Source: Dehalococcoidales bacterium (GTDB lineage Bacteria; Chloroflexota; Dehalococcoidia; Dehalococcoidales; Fen-1064). Taken from it: a stretch of 13,976 bases of DNA. The stretch spans positions 1 through 13,976 of the forward strand of contig JAQTOJ010000025.1 of NCBI GenBank assembly GCA_028713395.1, read 5' to 3'. Positions within the stretch are counted from its first letter, which is position 1, and the number at the start of each line of letters is the position of its first letter. The position numbers and the translations under genes were made by a program. Below are positions 1 through 7,398 of the stretch, piece by piece. The notes below the pieces were generated by a model. The model worked only from the letters and a program-made list of their open reading frames with translations, had not been told where the DNA came from and did no database searches.

Positions 1-2
1 GT

Positions 3-206
3 CACCAGCCCCTGCCCAAGAATCGCATCATCTTCTGTTCCGATGACTGCCGCCAGGAAAGACACAAATACAAGTACATGACCTATGAAGAAAAACAGCG
101 TGTCCTGGATAATATCCGGCGGTATCGGGAAAGAAAACGCCTGCAGGTGACCCGCATCATACCAGTTCCCGCCCGTGAACCGGAACTGGTATCCGCCATG
201 CGGTGA
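3..206 (+). CDS. C-terminal part of an unidentified protein with a Cys pair (partial)
   Basis: The gene enters from the left edge; the third frame is open from base 3 to a TGA at 204-206, giving 67 residues. The visible part contains FCSDDCR, a C-x4-C arrangement of the kind found in small zinc-binding knuckles. A strongly basic, helix-prone stretch rich in Arg, Lys and Glu follows, and the last 20 residues carry several prolines. A nucleic-acid-binding zinc protein would fit, but any partner Cys pair would lie outside the window and I do not recognise the family. It ends 73 bases before the hydrogenase operon on the same strand with no obvious terminator between, so read-through is possible. 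A short 5-bp hairpin (237-241 with 250-254) lies in the gap. Confidence 0.55.
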   Translation, partial: HQPLPKNRIIFCSDDCRQERHKYKYMTYEEKQRVLDNIRRYRERKRLQVTRIIPVPAREPELVSAMR

Positions 207-279
207 ACCCCTCAAGTCCAATCACACGAAGCTTATCCGGAGAGCGAAGTCCGGTAGCGAAAACTAGGGAGACGAAAGA

Positions 280-2580
280 ATGAAAACCAATTCAGTTTTG
301 ATTGTCGACGATGAAGCCATCGTTCGAGAATCCATTCGAGACTGGCTGAAAGATTCCGGTTACGATGTCGCCACCGCGGAAAGCGCTGAAGAAGCGTTGA
401 AAATGGTGGCTAAAAAGGACTACCACGTTTTAGTCCTGGATGTCCGTTTACCCGGCAAAAGCGGTCTCACGGCTTTGAAAGAAATCAAAGCGATCCACCC
501 GGATGTGAAAGCCGTCATCATTACGGCCTATCCTTCGGAAGAAACCACCGCCGAAGCCCGCAGATTGGGCGCCCTTGATTGCATGATCAAGCCTGTTAAC
601 CCGGAAGACCTGGAAAAACTCATCCGCGACGCCGTAGCATCCATTGATAAGGAAGCTGACAAAAAACCCGCTAAAAAAGCGGCCGCCTCCAAGAAATCGG
701 TGGTCATCAGCAAGCGCAGTTTCAAAACTCTGATTACCAGCCTTCTCCAGGATATGGAAGTAGTGGGCGTCAAAGGCAAGAAAGGTAAATTCATTTTCGA
801 TAAGATCAACAATTTTGACGAATTGAAAATGGATTACGACCTCACCCCCATTCCCCCCACCAAGTACCTCTTCCCCGCCAAAGAAACCATTCTCAAATAC
901 GACCTTTCCGATTTTAAAAAATCCACCCCGGTCTTAGACAATGCCCCCCGCGCCATTGTGGGTGTGCATCCCTATGACATCCGCGCCATTGAAATGCTGG
1001 ATGAAGCCTTTATCACCGCCAATCCCGACCCCAACTACATTGCCAGGCGGCAGAACAGCCTTATCATCGGCGTCGATTGTTTGAACCCTTCTCCCAAAGC
1101 ATTCTCACCCAGTATGGGCACCAACGTGGCTGAAGCTGGGTTTGACCTCTTGTTGACGGATATCGGCGATACCTACATGGTCACGGTCGGCTCCCAGAAG
1201 GGCGCGGACTTGTTAAAGAAACACGCCCAAGTGATCGAACCCACCACCGATGATATCGCCCGGCAGAAAATGGTCCGCGATGAAGCCCTGACCAAATACC
1301 AGTTAGCGCTGGATATTCCCCGCGAACGGCTGCCCAAATTACTGGAAGACGCTTACGACGACCCGTACTGGGCGGAAAGAGCCAGCACCTGCTTGAGCTG
1401 CGGCTCCTGCGTCATGGTCTGCCCCACCTGCTTCTGCTTTGACGTCCAGGATGACGTCTCGCTGAACCTGAAAGACGGCGAACGCACCCGTCTCTGGGAC
1501 GGTTGCATGCTGGTGGACTTCGCCAAAGTGGCCGGTGGTGAAAACTTCCGCCACGATAAGACCAGCCGCTTCCACCACAGAATGTACCGCAAAGGTAAAT
1601 ATGTGCTGGAACGCTACGGCCGCATGGGTTGCGTCGGTTGCGGACGCTGCGGCACCGCCTGTCTGGCGGAAATCGCCAGCCCGGTAGAAGCCTTCAACGC
1701 TATCGCGGAATCCGCCCGCGCCAAACAGGAAGCGGCTCGTGCCGTAGAAACCATCCGCCCGGAAAAAGAGCTTTACGCTCCCATGCAGGCGGAACTGGTG
1801 CGCGTGGATAACCTCGCCGCCAAAGAAAAAGTTTTTGAAATCAAATTAGCCGGCGGTAAAGACCTCGGGCAGAAACCCGGTCAGTTTGTTGAACTATCGC
1901 TCTTCGGTCTGGGCGAAGCGCCTTTCGGGGTTGCTTCTTCACCCACCCGCCGCGGCACGTTCGAAATCGCCGTCCGCAATGTCGGCAGCCTGACCAACGT
2001 CAGCCACAATCTGAAGAAAGGTGATACCGTGGGTATCCGCGGGCCGTTCGGCAACGGTTTCCCGCTGAAACAGTTCGAGGGCAAAGACCTTCTGCTCATT
2101 GCCGGCGGCACGGGCATTTTCCCGATGCGGTCTCTCATCCAGTATGTCCTGGATAATCGTAAACTTTACGGACGCGTCATTGTCCTTTACGGCGCCCGTG
2201 GTCCGGCGGAAAGGTTGTTCACCGACGACCTGGAAGGCTGGAAGAATAATGCCAACCTGGAATTCCACGAAACGGTCGACCGCGGCGATGCTATCTGGAA
2301 GGGTAATGTCGGCGTCATCACAACGCTGATTCCCAAAGTCCAGCTCGATCCCAAGAAAACCGTGGCCGTAATTGTCGGGCCGCCCATTATGTACCGGTTC
2401 GTCATCGTGGAACTGAAAAAGAGAGACATTGCGGATGAGAATGTCATCATGTCTCTGGAACGTAGAATGAAATGCGGCGTGGGCAAGTGCGGGCACTGCC
2501 AGATGAACGGTCTGTATGTCTGCCAGGAGGGTCCCGTGTTCTCCCTTGCCCAGTTAAGAACTGTGAGGGAGGCAGTATAA
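280..2580 (+). CDS. Receiver domain-HydB-HydG fusion, electron-transfer/diaphorase subunit of group 3b [NiFe] hydrogenase
   Basis: This 766-residue protein combines three parts normally encoded separately. Residues 1-120 are a CheY-like receiver domain with acidic pair D10/D11, phospho-acceptor D54, T82 and K104. A Lys/Ala-rich linker (123-140) leads to a HydB-like domain (about 141-470) with two CxxCxxCxxxC motifs (C371/374/377/381 and C451/454/457/461) for two [4Fe-4S] clusters, plus C384, C386 and C409. A helical linker (470-500) joins a HydG-like domain (about 500-766): FAD site near GVASSP (550-555), RGPFGNGFP (587-595), nucleotide-binding AGGTG (608-612) and a C-terminal [2Fe-2S] site C732/C737/C740/C748. 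In the family these parts pass electrons between the NiFe site and NAD(P)(H), and may reduce sulfur. The ATG follows AGGGAGACGAAAGA. No convincing internal ribosome site exists at either junction, so it appears to be a real fusion. It overlaps the next gene by one base (TAATG). Phospho-control is my inference. Confidence 0.93.
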   Translation: MKTNSVLIVDDEAIVRESIRDWLKDSGYDVATAESAEEALKMVAKKDYHVLVLDVRLPGKSGLTALKEIKAIHPDVKAVIITAYPSEETTAEARRLGALDCMIKPVNPEDLEKLIRDAVASIDKEADKKPAKKAAASKKSVVISKRSFKTLITSLLQDMEVVGVKGKKGKFIFDKINNFDELKMDYDLTPIPPTKYLFPAKETILKYDLSDFKKSTPVLDNAPRAIVGVHPYDIRAIEMLDEAFITANPDPNYIARRQNSLIIGVDCLNPSPKAFSPSMGTNVAEAGFDLLLTDIGDTYMVTVGSQKGADLLKKHAQVIEPTTDDIARQKMVRDEALTKYQLALDIPRERLPKLLEDAYDDPYWAERASTCLSCGSCVMVCPTCFCFDVQDDVSLNLKDGERTRLWDGCMLVDFAKVAGGENFRHDKTSRFHHRMYRKGKYVLERYGRMGCVGCGRCGTACLAEIASPVEAFNAIAESARAKQEAARAVETIRPEKELYAPMQAELVRVDNLAAKEKVFEIKLAGGKDLGQKPGQFVELSLFGLGEAPFGVASSPTRRGTFEIAVRNVGSLTNVSHNLKKGDTVGIRGPFGNGFPLKQFEGKDLLLIAGGTGIFPMRSLIQYVLDNRKLYGRVIVLYGARGPAERLFTDDLEGWKNNANLEFHETVDRGDAIWKGNVGVITTLIPKVQLDPKKTVAVIVGPPIMYRFVIVELKKRDIADENVIMSLERRMKCGVGKCGHCQMNGLYVCQEGPVFSLAQLRTVREAV

Positions 2581-3320
2581 TGAAACCAAAAGTAGCATTT
2601 TTTGACTTTACCAGTTGCGAAGGCTGTCAACTGGATGTGCTCAACCTGACCGGCGAAGAATTGCTGGATCTGCTGGCGGGCGTAGAAATCGTCAGTTTCC
2701 GGGAAGCCATTTCCCGCAACGACGAGGACTACGACATCGCCTTCATCGAAGGCAGCATCAGCCGTGATTCGGAGATTCCCCGCTTGCAGAAGATCCGCAA
2801 ACAGGCGAAAATCCTGGTGGCGATGGGCGCCTGCGCCTGTATCGGCGGCGTCAACTGTTTGAAGAATCACCTCACCATGAACGAAGCTTTGACCATGGTT
2901 TACGGCGCCGACGCCAAGCAGTTCGATACCATTCCCGCCCGTCCCATCAACGCGGTCGTGCCCGTGGATGCCTATATCCGCGGCTGTCCCGCCCAGACCG
3001 GCGAATTCGCCAAACTGGTCAAAGCCCTCTTGATCGGTAAAAAACCGGAAACCCCCAGCTACCCCGTCTGCACCGAATGCAAGATGGCGGGGAACATCTG
3101 CGTTTACGAACTCGGCAAGACCTGTATCGGGCCTGTCACCCGCGCCGGCTGCGGCGCGATCTGTGTCACCGGCGGCCGGCAGTGCTGGGGTTGCCGCGGG
3201 CTCGTGGACGAACCCAATATCAACTCTCAGGAAGAGATCCTGAAGAAATACGGCTTGACCCCCGCCCAGGTGGTGGAGAAGTTCAAGATCTATAACACTT
3301 ACTCGGAGGTAAAGAAATGA
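2580..3320 (+). CDS. hydD: [NiFe] hydrogenase small subunit, group 3b (HydD-like)
   Basis: A 246-residue small subunit that relays electrons from the NiFe centre through FeS clusters to the diaphorase subunit. The N-terminus has the proximal-cluster motif CEGC (C13, C16), with C85/C87 in GACAC and C136 in RGCPAQTG completing the usual pattern. Eight further cysteines (C164, C167, C174, C182, C191, C195, C202, C205) can ligate the additional [4Fe-4S] clusters typical of group 3 small subunits. There is no Tat signal peptide, which agrees with a cytoplasmic enzyme. The frame is open further upstream, but the ATG at 2580 is chosen because it overlaps the preceding stop as TAATG, follows GAGGGAGG, and puts CEGC at the expected position. 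It overlaps hydA by four bases (ATGA), so the operon is translationally coupled. Confidence 0.95.
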   Translation: MKPKVAFFDFTSCEGCQLDVLNLTGEELLDLLAGVEIVSFREAISRNDEDYDIAFIEGSISRDSEIPRLQKIRKQAKILVAMGACACIGGVNCLKNHLTMNEALTMVYGADAKQFDTIPARPINAVVPVDAYIRGCPAQTGEFAKLVKALLIGKKPETPSYPVCTECKMAGNICVYELGKTCIGPVTRAGCGAICVTGGRQCWGCRGLVDEPNINSQEEILKKYGLTPAQVVEKFKIYNTYSEVKK

Positions 3321-4606
3321 CGCAGGTGAATATCAACGTCCATTACGTGACCCGCATCGAAGGGCACGGTAATTTAGTCCTTAATGCCAAAGACGGCAAG
3401 ATTGAAAAATTATTGTGGGAAGTCCCCGAATCACCGCGTCTTTTTGAAGCCATGCTGGTGGGTCGCCATTACGATGATGTGCATCATATCGCCTCCCGTA
3501 TCTGCGGTATCTGCAGTATCGCCCACACCACCGCCTCAATTCAGGCGACGGAAGCGGCCTTCGGCACTAAACTGTCCGAACAGACCGTGTTGCTGAGAAA
3601 GTTGCTCTACCACGCGGAAATGCTGGAAAGCCATGTACTGCATACCGTGATGCTGGCCGCCCCGGATTTTCTGGGCGCGGAAAGCGTTATCCCGCTAGCC
3701 AGTTCTCACCCGGCGGTGGTCATTCTGGCCTTACGCCTCAAGAAACTGGCGTATAACCTGGCCGAAGCCCTTGCCCAACGCAAGACCCACCCGCTCTCCT
3801 GCGTCGTCGGCGGCTTTGCCAAATTCCCCGACCCCGAAGAACTGAAAGCCCTGAAGAAGCGTCTCGAAGCCGCCTATGCCGACCTCGATACCGTCGTCGG
3901 GTTGTTCAAGACCCTGAAAATCCCGAATTTCGTGCGCGATACCGAATATATCGCTTTACAGGACCCGAACGAATACGCCTTCATCAGCGGCAAAATCGCT
4001 ACCTCGGACGGCGCGCCCATGCCGCTGACCGATTACCGCAAGGTCACCAATGAGTTCGTGGTGCCGCAATCCACCGCCAAATACACCAAGCACAAGCGCG
4101 ATGCCTATATGGTCAGCGCTTTAGCCCGCTTCAACCTGAATTCCAAGCAGCTTTCCCCCAAAGCCAAGAAAGCCGCTAAAGAACTCGGACTGGTCGCCCC
4201 CAATCACAATCCTTACATGATCACCGTCGCCCAGTTGGTGGAACTCTTCCACGTGGTCGAGGACAGCATTAGCATCATCGACCAGTTACTGGCACGAGGC
4301 ATCAAGGATGAGCCGGTCAACGTCAAACCCAAAGCCGGCACGGGTGTGGGCGCCGTCGAAGCCCCGCGCGGTATTCTTTTCCACGAGTATACCTATGATG
4401 CCAACGGCATTATCACCAAAGCCAACTGCATCATCCCGACCAACCAGAACCACAACAATATTCAGAAAGATTTGGAAGCATTGGTGCCCCAGATTCTGGA
4501 TAAACCGGAAGCCGAGATCAAACTGATGATGGAAATGCTGGTGCGCGCCTACGACCCCTGCGTCTCCTGCTCCACGCATGCCCTGCAGGTTGAAATCAAG
4601 AGATAA
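3317..4606 (+). CDS. hydA: [NiFe] hydrogenase large (catalytic) subunit, group 3b (HydA-like)
   Basis: A 429-residue large subunit that houses the NiFe(CN)2CO active site and interconverts H2 with protons and electrons, most likely coupled to NADP(H) in the cytoplasm. The N-terminal RIEGHG motif (13-18) and the L1 motif RICGICSIAH (61-70; C63 and C66 are Ni ligands) are intact. The C-terminal L2 motif DPCVSCSTH (413-421) supplies C415 and C418. Eight residues (ALQVEIKR) follow the final His, a short tail consistent with proteolytic maturation after nickel insertion. No maturation protease or hyp gene lies in the window, so those must be elsewhere. The ATG at 3317 overlaps the hydD stop as ATGA. 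The gene is followed within 25 bases by a perfect terminator hairpin, which ends the operon. Confidence 0.96.
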   Translation: MTQVNINVHYVTRIEGHGNLVLNAKDGKIEKLLWEVPESPRLFEAMLVGRHYDDVHHIASRICGICSIAHTTASIQATEAAFGTKLSEQTVLLRKLLYHAEMLESHVLHTVMLAAPDFLGAESVIPLASSHPAVVILALRLKKLAYNLAEALAQRKTHPLSCVVGGFAKFPDPEELKALKKRLEAAYADLDTVVGLFKTLKIPNFVRDTEYIALQDPNEYAFISGKIATSDGAPMPLTDYRKVTNEFVVPQSTAKYTKHKRDAYMVSALARFNLNSKQLSPKAKKAAKELGLVAPNHNPYMITVAQLVELFHVVEDSISIIDQLLARGIKDEPVNVKPKAGTGVGAVEAPRGILFHEYTYDANGIITKANCIIPTNQNHNNIQKDLEALVPQILDKPEAEIKLMMEMLVRAYDPCVSCSTHALQVEIKR

Positions 4607-4675
4607 ACCCGGTATTGACCTGATAAAATGAAAATCGCCCCCCGGCTCGAAGTGAGAGGGGGGCGATTTTGGTTA
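4532..4675 (+). repeat. Direct repeat copy 1: end of hydA plus its terminator
   Basis: This is the intact reference copy of a sequence that recurs at 5255-5390. The closest match is from the hydA stop region (ATAAACCC) through the hairpin to GGTTA. Weaker collinear matches continue leftward into the coding region, including GAAATGCTGG and TGCGTCTCCT, identical ten-base words in the same order in both copies. Confidence 0.7.
4631..4670 (+). terminator. Bidirectional hairpin terminator of the hydrogenase operon
   Basis: A perfect 13-bp inverted repeat: AAAATCGCCCCCC at 4631-4643 pairs with GGGGGGCGATTTT at 4658-4670 around a 14-base loop. The A-run and T-run at the two ends make it look like an intrinsic terminator in either direction. 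It lies 24 bases after the hydA stop codon. Confidence 0.9.
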
Positions 4676-5254
4676 ACAGCAATAGTTGCCGCATTGCAAT
4701 TACTGCCGGGCCGGGTTGAGCGTATTCGTTTTGGTTTGGGCAGCAATTTTTAAACATTATAACCAGCGTTTTTGAGCGTAAATATATTCCATAACGTAAG
4801 AAACAATTCTTTCCAGCCCAAAAATACACGCGATTCGTTTGGTAAAAAATATAATAACTTCTGGATACCGGCCTTCGCCGGTATGGGGAAAGCCATTTTT
4901 CCGGTAAAATACCCAAGCAGTGATCTGCATGGTTGACGAATACAGCAGGTATTTCAAGAACTGTAGCTCTACAAGAGGGGTAAACAATATAGCCATTTGA
5001 TTCGTTCCGTTCAGGGTAAACTTGAAATTCTTTGTTCAGGCAGGCGATATTTACGGCTTCAAGGCGAGCTATCCAGGGAGATGAGGCAACGTTCAGAATC
5101 ACGTTTGAAAGGATGGAAAAGGATGTTCATTTTACAGGGTAATACTCACAGTGAATCAGATGCTCAAAAATGATAGCAGGTAAATGATAGAGGGACAAGG
5201 GGAAAATGTCGCGCTTGGTTGAAGGAGCATGGAAATGAAGCGGCGGGACGATTA
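4676..5254. other. Gene-free stretch, probably decayed sequence
   Basis: About 580 bases between the two terminator copies hold no gene I can support. Minus-strand frames are open for up to 168 codons, but the translations have no recognisable domain, have odd composition, and run through the terminator palindrome. The one clear element is the short palindromic repeat at 4865-4884. The base composition is more AT-rich than the hydrogenase operon. Confidence 0.5.
4865..4884. repeat. Short palindromic (REP-like) repeat
   Basis: ATACCGGC-CTTC-GCCGGTAT is a perfect 8-bp stem with a 4-base loop. The surrounding context (CTGGATACCGG...CCGGTATGG) is of the type found as dispersed intergenic palindromes in many bacterial genomes. 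In this window it occurs once. Confidence 0.6.
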
Positions 5255-5390
5255 GAAATGCTGGCGTACATGCGTCTCCTACTTTTAGGTATGCCTGATA
5301 GGTGGAAAGAAGAGGATAAACCCGATAGTTAACCTGATACAAATGAAAATCGCCACCCGGATCACAATGAGAGGGGGGCGATTTTGGTTA
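5255..5390 (+). pseudogene. Decayed second copy of the hydA 3' end with terminator
   Basis: This block repeats the hydA end and terminator in the same order. GAAATGCTGG and TGCGTCTCCT are identical to hydA words at 4532 and 4559. The spacing from TGCGTCTCCT to ATAAACCC is 45 bases here and 44 in hydA. The ATAAACCC...ACCTGATA...ATGAAAATCGCC segment and the hairpin then follow. The coding sense of hydA is lost: the Cys motif is absent and about 11 bases are missing. A competing reading is the tail of an unrelated plus-strand frame, open from just after a TAG near 5178 to the TAA at 5333-5335 and ending in EEDKPDS; I see no start codon or recognisable family for it. Confidence 0.45.
5346..5385. 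terminator. Second copy of the bidirectional hairpin terminator
   Basis: AAAATCGCCACCC (5346-5358) pairs with GGGGGGCGATTTT (5373-5385) with one A:G mismatch around a 14-base loop. It is nearly the same hairpin as the one after hydA. It lies about 70 bases beyond the stop of the minus-strand DUF4062 gene and can serve as its terminator. Confidence 0.8.
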
Positions 5391-5457
5391 CCCAAGATTT
5401 GCGCTGTTAACCGTATTTTTTGACTGATAGTCGCTAATTTACGAGCTTCCCGCAATA

Positions 5458-6549
5458 CTATAGCTCCGTTGGTCTTATATTGCTTTTTGTCCCCTTCATA
5501 GTTTTATAGTCAAGTAATGAGATTGTCTTCAACTCAACATCAGAAATACCGGCCTCCAATTCCGTTATTCTCATAAAGCGATAAACTTCGCGTCCTAATT
5601 GTGTAAATGACCAATAAGGGGTTGTATCTTTATACTCATGCCGTTTTTTGGAAGACTCTACTAATCCTAACATAGCAAAATCAGCGAGCCATGCAGTAAT
5701 ATGATTTAAGGGGATACTTGTTGTGTGATCAAGCATTATTTTATCTTCCTCGTTTATCGTGAATACAGTCAATACAAGCGCAGCTTGAGTGTCACTACAT
5801 TCCACATTTAGATATGGTGCAATTATTTTGAACATATCATAGTAGCTTATCTTACAAACGTTCCTCCAGAATGGCTCAGTATTAAATTTCATTACAATAA
5901 TTACGCGATTCTTATTTAGTATTCGTGTTATGTTTTGTATATTTTCTTTTTTCCCTAAATTCTCTGATATCAATGCGGCATCTAGTCGCTTTCTCAGATC
6001 ATCGTTTTCTTTGCTCAAACGAGTTAACTCGTTCGTTGTAGCGGTACTCGATATTTCTGAACCACGAACCCATCCTGTGCGAGGGTTAGTATTAATTTGC
6101 TTTATCAGTGCTATAGGAATTTTTCCATATAAGTCATCATTTGATTTCCAAAATCCAACGTTCTTTTGTTTCACCTTCTCTTTGAAAGATTTTAAAGCAG
6201 ATAATTTTTCTTGTTCTGTATCGATCTTCGTATGTGGCCATTGAGTCTCTTCATCTATGATGAAGCCCATTGTGGGTATGCCCCTGGATACCGCATAATC
6301 ATATTCCTTTTCGGTATAACTCAGGTTCCCATCCATTGAACCATAACGGTGCGCTATTATAACGATATAATAATCACATTCATCAATCTGCCGTTTTATC
6401 AACAACCACTGTTGTTCGTCAGCAGCACTAAACATTTCCATTCCTACTGGAAGATGTCCCATTTCTAAAATGGCTTTTATTACCTGCTCTCTTTCATTTT
6501 TTAAATCCTCGTATGTAGAACTCACAAAAATTTCGTATTTGATTGTCAT
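5458..6549 (-). CDS. DUF4062-domain protein with coiled coil and C-terminal helical domain
   Basis: A 363-residue cytoplasmic protein. The N-terminal ~90 residues match the DUF4062 family: IFVSSTYEDLKNER (7-20), GHLPVGMEMF (31-40), a hydrophobic strand CDYYIVIIAHRYGS (58-71) and SYTEKEYDYA (77-86). DUF4062 occurs at the N-terminus of many prokaryotic conflict and STAND-type proteins and has been compared to TIR-like folds; its activity is not known to me. Residues ~163-200 look like a coiled coil and ~220-330 like a winged-helix-type domain; there is no P-loop. The ATG at 6549 is preferred over one at 6576 because GGAGG sits just before it and a -10 element at 6579-6584 would place the transcript start downstream of the earlier ATG. 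The gene is AT-rich relative to the hydrogenase genes and sits with toxin-antitoxin cassettes, suggesting an acquired defence or signalling gene. Confidence 0.85.
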   Translation of the reverse strand: MTIKYEIFVSSTYEDLKNEREQVIKAILEMGHLPVGMEMFSAADEQQWLLIKRQIDECDYYIVIIAHRYGSMDGNLSYTEKEYDYAVSRGIPTMGFIIDEETQWPHTKIDTEQEKLSALKSFKEKVKQKNVGFWKSNDDLYGKIPIALIKQINTNPRTGWVRGSEISSTATTNELTRLSKENDDLRKRLDAALISENLGKKENIQNITRILNKNRVIIVMKFNTEPFWRNVCKISYYDMFKIIAPYLNVECSDTQAALVLTVFTINEEDKIMLDHTTSIPLNHITAWLADFAMLGLVESSKKRHEYKDTTPYWSFTQLGREVYRFMRITELEAGISDVELKTISLLDYKTMKGTKSNIRPTEL

Positions 6550-6578
6550 AGATCCTCCGTGCTTGATATTTGACATGC

Positions 6579-6587
6579 ATTATACCA
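6579..6587 (-). promoter_or_regulatory. Extended -10 promoter of the DUF4062 gene
   Basis: Read on the minus strand, TGGTATAAT is a perfect -10 hexamer with the extended TGn element. It lies 30 bases upstream of the chosen start codon. No good -35 hexamer is seen at 16-18 bases. Confidence 0.6.
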
Positions 6588-6694
6588 CAGGTTTTTAGTC
6601 ATAATCTCTATATTATTGCATATGCGTTTATTACCAAGCGCTATTAGTGGATAATAAAGAAACTGTTGGTATAAAACAGATTCTCCTTATCACA

Positions 6695-6779
6695 AAAATT
6701 CCCTCGTTATCGTCTGAAAGGGGCTGTTTTTATGCCGGATGATGTAATTACTCTCAGCCATGTGAATAAGGAATTATAA
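6695..6779 (+). pseudogene. Truncated 5' copy A of the ABC ATPase gene
   Basis: The sequence from the ribosome-binding region (CTGAAAGGGG) through ATG at 6732 matches the start of the intact ABC ATPase gene at 8370. It encodes MPDDVITLSHVNKEL and then stops at TAA (6777-6779). Against the intact gene the 15 codons differ by one I/V change and silent changes in three codons. The -10 element present in copies B and C is degraded here. Homology ends at the stop. Confidence 0.8.
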
Positions 6780-6843
6780 AAAAATAGCCAACTCCTGCCA
6801 ACGCCGTGTTCTTGCGTATCCTGGTTTGGGCAATAAAGGCAGG

Positions 6844-7101
6844 TTACTTATATGCCTGTCCGCGTGGTAAGATCGCCAAGATATAAACAACTTTCTCTGT
6901 AATATCAACCTGATATATTATCCTCAGATTTCCGGTCCGAAAACGGTAGGTTTCAGCCACCCCTTTGAGCAACTTACTGTTAGAATTTTGTAAGGGGTCG
7001 GTTTCTAAAGCCACGAAACTTTTATCAAGTCTCGCCGCTGTGTTATTACCGACTTTGTTGTAATATTTCAAGGCTTCTTTGGAGAGTGCGATCCTAAACA
7101 T
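6844..7101 (-). CDS. RelE/ParE-family toxin
   Basis: An 85-residue basic protein of the RelE/ParE superfamily; RelE members act as ribosome-dependent mRNA endonucleases. The typical length and order are present: N-terminal helices (ALKYYNKV, 10-17), then a beta-rich core with TYRFRTGNLRIIYQVD (51-66) and ILAILPRGQAY (74-84). R53, R55, R60, R80 and Y84 are candidates for the RNA-contacting residues. It overlaps the upstream antitoxin gene by eight bases, the usual translational coupling of these pairs. I cannot tell from sequence alone whether it acts on mRNA (RelE-like) or gyrase (ParE-like); the short RelE-like core favours the former. Confidence 0.88.
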   Translation of the reverse strand: MFRIALSKEALKYYNKVGNNTAARLDKSFVALETDPLQNSNSKLLKGVAETYRFRTGNLRIIYQVDITEKVVYILAILPRGQAYK

Positions 7102-7300
7102 CGGGGCGTTTTACATCCCGCCACCACACGAACTCACCTTTACGTATTTGCTCTTTACCCCGCTGCAATATCGCTAGTTCATTTTTCGTAAGATCATCTT
7201 TTTGTGCGCGTAACCATTCCGCAAATTTGAGCAATATGCGGCTCTCATCTTCGGATAGTTCTCCCACAACCCTTTTCAGGTCTTGCTTGGTTGTCGTCAT
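7094..7300 (-). CDS. Antitoxin partner of the RelE-type toxin
   Basis: A 68-residue, highly charged, largely helical protein immediately upstream of and overlapping the toxin gene. The core is KQDLKRVVGELSEDESRILL and the tail is KGEFVWWRDVKRPDV, which would wrap the toxin. The family is uncertain; its position and size identify it as the antitoxin. The ATG at 7300 is preferred over a GTG at 7309 because GGAAGGTGGTG lies just upstream of it. A good promoter lies at 7347-7375, so the two genes form an operon that is probably autoregulated, as is usual for such pairs. Confidence 0.8.
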   Translation of the reverse strand: MTTTKQDLKRVVGELSEDESRILLKFAEWLRAQKDDLTKNELAILQRGKEQIRKGEFVWWRDVKRPDV

Positions 7301-7346
7301 AAACACCACCTTCCGCCATCATTTTACTACTTCCCGCTTGCCATTT

Positions 7347-7375
7347 ATTATAATTAACCGTTTTTAAGTTTACAA
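7347..7375 (-). promoter_or_regulatory. Promoter of the antitoxin-toxin operon
   Basis: On the minus strand TTGTAA (7370-7375, four of six consensus bases) is followed after exactly 17 bases by a perfect TATAAT (7347-7352). It lies about 47 bases before the antitoxin ATG and points away from the ABC copy B promoter. Confidence 0.7.
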
Positions 7376-7398
7376 GAAAGTTCGGCATCTCTTTTTTC

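Noticed and set aside
1939..2496. A 185-codon minus-strand open frame inside the fusion gene
   Set aside because: It lies opposite the well-conserved HydG-like domain and has a His/Asp-rich composition typical of an antisense shadow.
2472..2579. An upstream extension of hydD by 36 codons
   Set aside because: It would overlap the [2Fe-2S] motif of the preceding gene; the TAATG junction with a good ribosome site gives the expected N-terminus.
4596..5102. A 168-codon minus-strand open frame over the intergenic region
   Set aside because: It runs through the terminator palindrome and the REP-like hairpin, has no recognisable domain, no clear ribosome site and overlaps the end of hydA.
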